A DNA stretch of 64,000 bases from Paraburkholderia antibiotica (GTDB lineage Bacteria; Pseudomonadota; Gammaproteobacteria; Burkholderiales; Burkholderiaceae), in contig NZ_JABBFZ010000018.1 of assembly GCF_012927125.1 (NCBI RefSeq), forward strand, positions 62,001-126,000, written 5' to 3'. Of the stretch, positions 58,773 to 64,000 are shown one piece after another (positions within the stretch are counted from its first letter, which is position 1; the number at the start of each line of letters is the position of its first letter). The notes beneath the pieces are model-generated. The model was given only the letters and a program-made list of their open reading frames with translations. It was not told where the DNA came from and ran no database searches. A program made the translations under genes and the position numbers.

Positions 58773-59825
58773 CTACTTCCGCATGGAATCCATATCCACC
58801 ACAAACCGATACTTCACATCGCTCTTGAGCATCCGCTCATAAGCCTCGTTAATCCCCTGCATCGGAATCATCTCGATGTCGGAAACAATGCCGTGCTGGC
58901 CGCAGAAATCCAGCATCTCCTGCGTCTCGGCAATGCCACCAATCAGCGAACCCGCAAGGCGACGTCGTTTGAAGATCAGATTGAACACCTGCGGCGACGG
59001 ATGATCGTGCTCCGGTGCGCCCACCAGCGTCATCGTCGCGTCCCGCTTGAGCAGATTCAGGAACGGATTCAGATCGTGAGGCGCCGCCACCGTGTTCAGA
59101 ATGAAATCGAAGCTATTCACATGCGCTTCCATTTCCTGCGGATTCTTCGATACGACCACTTCGTCCGCGCCAAGCCGCTTGGCATCTTCGATCTTCGACG
59201 GCGACGTCGTGAACAGCACGACATGCGCGCCCATCGCGTGCGCAAGCTTCACGCCCATATGGCCGAGACCGCCCAGGCCGACGATGCCGACCTTCTTGCC
59301 CGGCCCCGCGCCCCACGTGCGCAGCGGCGAATACGTGGTGATGCCCGCGCACAGCAGCGGCGCGACACCGGCGGGATCGAGATTGGCCGGCACGCGCAGC
59401 GTAAAGGCTTCGTCGACGACGAGCTGCGTCGAGTAACCGCCATACGTGACCTGTCCGTCGACGCGATCCACGCCGTTATAGGTGCCGACAAAACCGTTTT
59501 CGCAATACTGCTCGAGACCTTCCGCGCAGCTTGGGCAGGTGCGGCACGAGTCGACCAGACAGCCGACCGCGACCAGTTCGCCAACCTTGAACTTCGTCAC
59601 GTTCGGACCGACCGCGGTCACGCGGCCAACGATCTCGTGGCCCGGCACCACCGGATAAATCGTGTTCTTCCATTCGTTGCGTGCCTGATGCAGATCGGAA
59701 TGGCACACGCCGCAGAACAGCACTTCCATTTGCACGTCGTGCGCGCGCGGCGCGCGGCGCTGGATTTCGAACGGGGCGAGCGGCGCACTGGCGTCGGTCG
59801 CTGCATAGGCATAAGTCGTGCTCAT
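58773..59825 (-). CDS. Zinc-dependent NAD(P) alcohol dehydrogenase (cinnamyl/YahK type)
   Basis: This 350-residue MDR enzyme shows the catalytic zinc ligands in CGVCHSDLHQARNEW and GHEIVGRV, and the structural zinc cysteines in CRTCPSCAEGLEQYCENG. The cofactor loop GIVGLGGLGHMGVKLAHAMG completes the set. This pattern matches YahK/CAD-type aldehyde reductases using NADPH. GGAG lies seven bases before ATG 59825; a longer frame to 60044 lacks support. The divergent AraC-type regulator about 350 bases away is the likely controller. Confidence 0.9.
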   Translation of the reverse strand: MSTTYAYAATDASAPLAPFEIQRRAPRAHDVQMEVLFCGVCHSDLHQARNEWKNTIYPVVPGHEIVGRVTAVGPNVTKFKVGELVAVGCLVDSCRTCPSCAEGLEQYCENGFVGTYNGVDRVDGQVTYGGYSTQLVVDEAFTLRVPANLDPAGVAPLLCAGITTYSPLRTWGAGPGKKVGIVGLGGLGHMGVKLAHAMGAHVVLFTTSPSKIEDAKRLGADEVVVSKNPQEMEAHVNSFDFILNTVAAPHDLNPFLNLLKRDATMTLVGAPEHDHPSPQVFNLIFKRRRLAGSLIGGIAETQEMLDFCGQHGIVSDIEMIPMQGINEAYERMLKSDVKYRFVVDMDSMRK

Positions 59826-60173
59826 GGGTAGCTCCAGCAAAGAGGGTGATGGCGCAACAGTGCGACACGTCGACGATACGCAACCAGCAGGGTTGCGGAT
59901 GCGGCGAGTCGCAGCAGGAACCGGGATCGGGCGCGAGCGCCGGAGGATGTCATTCGCCACCTTACGACTCGTGACGAGCCGGGCGGCGTATGACCGGACA
60001 CGCTGCGCGCGACAAAAAAGGCGATCCGGCAGGGTTCCCATCATAGGAGTGGGGCCGTATTCGCGGAATACCTGATCGTCTTGAAGATTTGCCTAAAACT
60101 ATTGAGGGGCGGCGCAGTAGTTCGTTTGATGCTAAATTTCAAGCATTATTCTCTTGCCCGTCACCCTATCGTC

Positions 60174-61139
60174 ATGTCCACTCAAGCTGTCGGTTCCGTT
60201 ACGGACGATCCCGCCCAACAACGCGTGCGTGAGCTGTTCGATCTGCTCGCGCCCGCTGCCGGCATCTCGCGCACGAGCCTCGAAGGCGTGAACCTGCTGC
60301 GCGCGAACCGGCCCATGCCGCGCATGCCGGTGATGTACGAGCCGAGCATCGTGATCGTCTGTCAGGGACGCAAGCGCGGTTATCTCGGCGATCAGGTGTT
60401 CAGCTACGATGCGCAGCAGTATCTGGTGCTGTCGGTGCCGCTGCCGTTCGAATGCGAGACCGAGGCGAGCGCGGAGGAGCCGTTTCTCGGCATCTCCGTG
60501 CGCGTCGATCTGACGATGGTCGCCGAGTTGCTGATGGCGCTCAACGACACCCAGGGCATCGCGCAGCACGAGCCGGTCGGGATCTTCTCGACGCCGCTCG
60601 ATCCGGCGCTGAGCAGCGCGGTGCAGCGTCTGATGGAAGCGCTCGCGTCGCCGCTCGACGCGCGCATTCTCGCACCGGCCATCGTGCGGGAGCTTTGCTA
60701 TCGGGTGCTGACTGGCGAGCAGGGCGGCGCGATTCGCGCGGCGCTCACGCATCAGAATCACTTTGGCCGCATCGCGAAGGCATTGCGGCGCATTCATGCC
60801 GAGTACCACGCATCGCTCGACGTCGACACGCTCGCGGCCGAAGCCGGCATGAGCCTCGCGGTGTTCCATGCGCAGTTCAAGGCGGTGACGGCGACCTCGC
60901 CGATGCAGTATGTGAAGACCACGCGTTTGCATCACGCGCGTCTGTTGATGGTGCAGGATGGTTTGAACGCGGGCGCGGCCGCGGCGCGCGTCGGCTACGA
61001 AAGCGCGTCGCAATTCAGCCGCGAGTTCAAGCGGCTGTTCGGCCTGAGTCCCGTCGACGAGGTCAAGCGCATGCGCGTCGCGCACGATGCGCCGCCGCGT
61101 CCGCAGAAGCCGGTGCCGCGTTACGTTACCGCGGTCTAG
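60174..61139 (+). CDS. AraC-family transcriptional regulator
   Basis: This 321-residue regulator has an N-terminal AraC_N-type cupin domain (about 40-190: MYEPSIVIVCQGRKRGYLGDQVFSYDAQQYLVLSVPLPFECE in parts). The C-terminal double helix-turn-helix is at about 205-305 (LDVDTLAAEAGMSLAVFHAQFKAVTATSPMQYVKTTRLHHAR, then AARVGYESASQFSREFKRLFG). It is divergent from the alcohol dehydrogenase, a common Burkholderia arrangement in which it activates that gene. ATG 60174 is chosen by domain position; the frame is open further upstream without a ribosome site. Confidence 0.87.
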   Translation: MSTQAVGSVTDDPAQQRVRELFDLLAPAAGISRTSLEGVNLLRANRPMPRMPVMYEPSIVIVCQGRKRGYLGDQVFSYDAQQYLVLSVPLPFECETEASAEEPFLGISVRVDLTMVAELLMALNDTQGIAQHEPVGIFSTPLDPALSSAVQRLMEALASPLDARILAPAIVRELCYRVLTGEQGGAIRAALTHQNHFGRIAKALRRIHAEYHASLDVDTLAAEAGMSLAVFHAQFKAVTATSPMQYVKTTRLHHARLLMVQDGLNAGAAAARVGYESASQFSREFKRLFGLSPVDEVKRMRVAHDAPPRPQKPVPRYVTAV

Positions 61140-61216
61140 CGGCGGTTAAGGCTAAGACTAAGGCCGATGCGCGGCGCGTGTGCAGCCGCGCGTCATACGT
61201 CACGCGTTAGCCGTCG

Positions 61217-62695
61217 TTATTTCCCGGCCGCATCCGCGCCCGGCTGATCCTCGTAGTGCGCGCGCTTTTCCTCGTACATCAACAGATCGGCGCGCTGCAC
61301 GCCCGCTTCGAGCCGGTCGCCGCGCTGGCAGGTGGCCGCGCCCATCGAGAAGCTCAGCGGCGAGCCCGGATAGAACTGGTTGTTCATTTCGACGAGCTGA
61401 CGGATCGCATCGATCATCATCGCGCCGCCGCGCTCGTCGGTGTCGGGCATCAGGATCGCGAACTCGTCGCCGCCGATCCGCGCCGCGTGGAACGGCGACT
61501 CCATCGCCTTCGCGAGCACCTCGCCGGCGCGTCGCAGCAGCGCGTCGCCGGCCGCGTGGCCGAGCTGATCGTTCACGCGCTTCAGGCCGTTCAGATCGGC
61601 CATGATGATCGTCACGGGCCACGGCCCCTTGCGTTCGAGCCGGTTCAGTTCGTCGACGTAGAACGAGCGGTTGCGCAGCTTGGTCAGCACGTCGTGCTTG
61701 CCGAGGAATTCGAGGTACGCCTCGGCCTTCTTGCGCGCGGTGATGTCGGTCAGCGCGACCAGCACGAGATCCCAGTTTTCCTCATGACCCGGCAGCACCG
61801 AGAATTGCAGGTGCACATAGACCTCGCTGCCGTCGAGCGAGTAGTTGAGCACTTCGCGCTGCTGGAACAGCTTGCCGTCCCACAGATCGACCAACTGCTC
61901 GCGGAAATGCGGACGCATGTCGTCGCGGAACACTTCGCTCAGGCGCGCGAGCAGCGTTTTCTTGTCCGGCGCGGCGAACATTTCGAGCGTGTGCTGGTTC
62001 ACGTCGAGCACGTGAATTTCCGCCATGCAGCGTTCGACGAACTCCGGATGCACATCGGTAAACACGCGGAAATCGTTGATGCCGGCGGCGCGCGCGTCGT
62101 CGAGCAGGCGTTTGACCGCGCTGAAATTCTCGACCCACAGCGACACCGGCGAATGTTCGAACAGTCCGCGCGCGTATTGCTCGGCGAGCGCGACGCGCCG
62201 CCGCGCGCCTTCGAGTTCGGTGATGTCCTCGGTCGACACCAGCACGCGATCCCAGCGCTCCTCGTGACCGGGCAGGATCGCGCCCTTGAGTAGCACGTCG
62301 AGTCGCCGGCCGCCGAGCGTGTAGTTGACCGTGTGGCTGGTGAACTGCAATTGCCCGGCCCACAGCTGGCACAACTCTTCAAGGTGGGTCTTCAGCATGT
62401 CGTCGCGGAACACCGAGCCGAGGTTGCCCGTCAGCGTGTCGAAGTCGGCGGCTTCGAACTGTGCGAGCGTCTGGCGATTCACCTTGATCACGCGGATGCG
62501 GTGCGCGCATTCGGCGACGCAACGCGGGTCGGCGGCGAAATGCGCGCGCAGGTCGGTGACGCCTTCGGCGCGCCATGTGTCGAACAGCGCGCGCACGCCG
62601 CTGAAATCTTCGAGCCACAGCGACACGGGGGCGAGCTCGAACATGCCGGAGTCGTCGCTGAGCGGTGCGGAGTCGCGCTTCAAGGTATCGAGCAT
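61217..62695 (-). CDS. Tandem-PAS diguanylate cyclase
   Basis: In this 492-residue cytoplasmic signalling protein, two similar sensor units (about 15-165 and 180-320) each contain APVSLWLEDFS.. or SPVSLWVENFS.., VNRQTLAQFEAAD or VNQHTLEMFAAPD, and ILPGHEERWD or VLPGHEENWD, so they arose by duplication. A GGDEF domain follows (about 330-480) with ARIGGDEFAILMP, an active-site signature for making cyclic di-GMP. The residues where an RxxD inhibitory site would lie read ESPF, so product inhibition is probably absent. No membrane segment. Confidence 0.9.
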   Translation of the reverse strand: MLDTLKRDSAPLSDDSGMFELAPVSLWLEDFSGVRALFDTWRAEGVTDLRAHFAADPRCVAECAHRIRVIKVNRQTLAQFEAADFDTLTGNLGSVFRDDMLKTHLEELCQLWAGQLQFTSHTVNYTLGGRRLDVLLKGAILPGHEERWDRVLVSTEDITELEGARRRVALAEQYARGLFEHSPVSLWVENFSAVKRLLDDARAAGINDFRVFTDVHPEFVERCMAEIHVLDVNQHTLEMFAAPDKKTLLARLSEVFRDDMRPHFREQLVDLWDGKLFQQREVLNYSLDGSEVYVHLQFSVLPGHEENWDLVLVALTDITARKKAEAYLEFLGKHDVLTKLRNRSFYVDELNRLERKGPWPVTIIMADLNGLKRVNDQLGHAAGDALLRRAGEVLAKAMESPFHAARIGGDEFAILMPDTDERGGAMMIDAIRQLVEMNNQFYPGSPLSFSMGAATCQRGDRLEAGVQRADLLMYEEKRAHYEDQPGADAAGK

Positions 62696-62928
62696 GGAGG
62701 TCTCGGAATCGGAAGTGCGGCTATTTTAAGATGGGTTGGCGCGGGCCGAAAATGCCGAAAGAATAGTGTGTGGTTTTTGCGCCGACGCGGGCGCCTGATC
62801 ACGGCGGCTGCCGCGAACTTCAGCGCCGGCGTTCTGCGCGCGCGGCCTGGCCTTGTTACACTCGATCGCCACGCAGTCCGCGCGCATGCGCCGGATGCCG
62901 TCTCATCTAGCCATCGGGAAACGCCGCC

Positions 62929-63864
62929 ATGAAGCCATCCCTGCTGGTCCTGATTCACCTGGGCGACGCGAGCCGCGCGCACATCGACGCCGCCTTCGAC
63001 ACGATCCACGCGCCCGACGCGCTGCAGCGCGAAGCCGCGATCGCGCGCCATGGCGGGGCGATTCGTGCGGTGCTGACCAATGGCACGACCGGTCTGAGCG
63101 CCGCCGACATCGACCGCATGCCGCGACTCGAACTCGTCAGCGCGCTGGGCGCCGGCTACGAAAATCTCGCCGTCGATCACGCGCGCTCGCGCGGCATCGT
63201 ACTCGCCAACGGCGCGGGTACCAACGCGGATTGCGTCGCCGATCACGCGTTCGCGTTGCTGCTCGCCGTGGTGCGCGACGTGCCGCAACTCGACCGCGCG
63301 ACGCGCGAGGGCGCATGGCGCGACCATCTGCCATCGCGGCCGAGCGTGTCGAACCGGCGCTTGGGGATCGTCGGCCTCGGCCATATCGGCGCCAAGCTCG
63401 CACGCCGCGCCGAGGGCTTTGATATGGAGGTCGGCTATCACAACCGTAAGCCGCGCGAAGACAGGCCGTTGCTGCGCTATTTCGACAGCGTCGCGGCGCT
63501 CGCGCAGTGGAGCGATTTTCTGGTGGTCGCGACGCCGGGTGGCGCGGCCACGCGGCATCTGATCGACGAGACGGTGCTGGCGGCGCTCGGCCCGCGGGGC
63601 TTCGTGGTCAACGTGTCGCGCGGCAGCGTGGTCGATACGGCCGCGCTGGCTCGCGCGCTCGCGGCGGGGACGTTGGCGGGCGCCGCGCTCGACGTCTACG
63701 AAGGCGAGCCCGAACCGCCGCAGTCGCTGATCGGACTGCGCAACGTGGTGCTGACGCCGCATGTCGGCGGCCGCTCGCCGGAAGCGATCGCGGCTTCGGT
63801 CGACAATTTTCTCGACAACGCGCGGCGGCATTTCGCGGGCGAGCCGGTGCTGACGCCGATCTGA
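62929..63864 (+). CDS. D-2-hydroxyacid dehydrogenase (hydroxypyruvate/glyoxylate reductase-like)
   Basis: This 311-residue enzyme of the D-isomer 2-hydroxyacid dehydrogenase family has the NAD(P) loop GIVGLGHIGAKLARRAEGF near 148-166. The catalytic residues are Arg in VNVSRGSVVD, Glu in YEGEPEPPQ and His in LTPHVGGRSPE. The basic HNRKPRED after the second beta strand suggests NADPH. It reduces 2-keto acids such as hydroxypyruvate or glyoxylate; the precise substrate is not determinable. Single gene, start 62929 by homology. Confidence 0.9.
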   Translation: MKPSLLVLIHLGDASRAHIDAAFDTIHAPDALQREAAIARHGGAIRAVLTNGTTGLSAADIDRMPRLELVSALGAGYENLAVDHARSRGIVLANGAGTNADCVADHAFALLLAVVRDVPQLDRATREGAWRDHLPSRPSVSNRRLGIVGLGHIGAKLARRAEGFDMEVGYHNRKPREDRPLLRYFDSVAALAQWSDFLVVATPGGAATRHLIDETVLAALGPRGFVVNVSRGSVVDTAALARALAAGTLAGAALDVYEGEPEPPQSLIGLRNVVLTPHVGGRSPEAIAASVDNFLDNARRHFAGEPVLTPI

Positions 63865-63877
63865 CGCATCCTAAGTA

Positions 63878-63922
63878 TTCGAAGCGTTTGAAGCGTTTGA
63901 AGCGTTTGAAGCATTTGAAGCG
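63878..63922. repeat. 9-bp tandem repeat TTTGAAGCG, five copies
   Basis: TTTGAAGCG recurs five times with single-base changes in the first and fourth copies, just after the dehydrogenase stop codon. Simple repeat, no function visible. The remaining bases to 64000 hold nothing recognised. Confidence 0.85.
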
Positions 63923-64000
63923 CAGGGTGCGCTGAAGCCCCTGGAACTCCCGACCGCGCTTGCCGCTTACTTTTCGTCGTCGCGTGCCGCGCGCGTGCCG

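Noticed and set aside
1..64000. tRNA or rRNA genes, insertion sequences and integrases
   Set aside because: No cloverleaf-like sequence with flanking signals, no rRNA signature and no transposase or integrase reading frame was recognised by eye; a covariance-model search was not possible here.

Overview
The window looks like chromosomal DNA from a Paraburkholderia or Burkholderia-type betaproteobacterium. It is GC-rich with strong G/C third-codon bias, and it carries a Burkholderiales-style oxidative hexuronate/aldarate gene set, a Gram-negative porin, ACS-type MFS carriers, a MocR regulator and a BetR-type regulator. No rRNA or tRNA gene was recognised. The genus is an inference from gene content.

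Positions 1-20400 form a sugar-acid catabolic region. It holds a truncated uronate-dehydrogenase-like gene, an MFS carrier, garL-garR, a 2,5-dioxovalerate (alpha-ketoglutarate semialdehyde) dehydrogenase, a FadR-type GntR regulator, an aldarate MFS carrier with kdgD, garD-udh-lactonase, a DctPQM TRAP importer and a porin. Together they can oxidise galacturonate or glucuronate to the aldaro-lactone (Udh), open the lactone (SMP-30 protein) and dehydrate galactarate (GarD). The resulting 5-dehydro-4-deoxyglucarate can then go by either of two routes: KdgD plus the dehydrogenase to 2-oxoglutarate, or GarL plus GarR to pyruvate and glycerate. A recurring operator (core GTCRTCSTACAAC) sits before every transcription unit of this set and, as a perfect palindrome, before the GntR gene. 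This points to a single local regulator.

An AT-richer islet (about 2150-3940) interrupts that region. It holds a CdiI-type immunity gene, an RNase A-like polymorphic toxin whose 5' end appears frameshifted, and a DUF1493 gene.

Positions 20500-30900 hold a tautomerase, a class II aldolase preceded by a 3 x 49-bp hairpin repeat, a urea transporter and a glycolipid-binding-domain protein. They are followed by a four-gene operon (Baeyer-Villiger-type monooxygenase, SDR, PF10118 metal hydrolase, EphD-like alpha/beta hydrolase) under a MerR regulator with a perfect 22-bp palindrome upstream, then a GNAT acetyltransferase and a DMT exporter.

Positions 30900-48000 carry a MocR regulator, an orphan TAXI binding protein, a zinc-ribbon membrane protein of unknown role, a TetR/MFS efflux pair, an RraA-like protein, a receiver-domain protein, Zur, a GST, a NERD-helicase, a PRTase-HAD fusion, and a molybdopterin-domain protein / hybrid kinase / BetR-receiver signalling set.

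Positions 48500-64000 carry hipBA with palindromic operators, an FAD oxidoreductase, a C39-like protein, a secreted Cys-rich protein, an ornithine-cyclodeaminase-family enzyme, zwf, a lipoprotein nucleoside hydrolase, a LysR gene, a palindromic repeat element of about 590 bp, a zinc alcohol dehydrogenase with a divergent AraC regulator, a PAS-PAS-GGDEF cyclase and a 2-hydroxyacid dehydrogenase.
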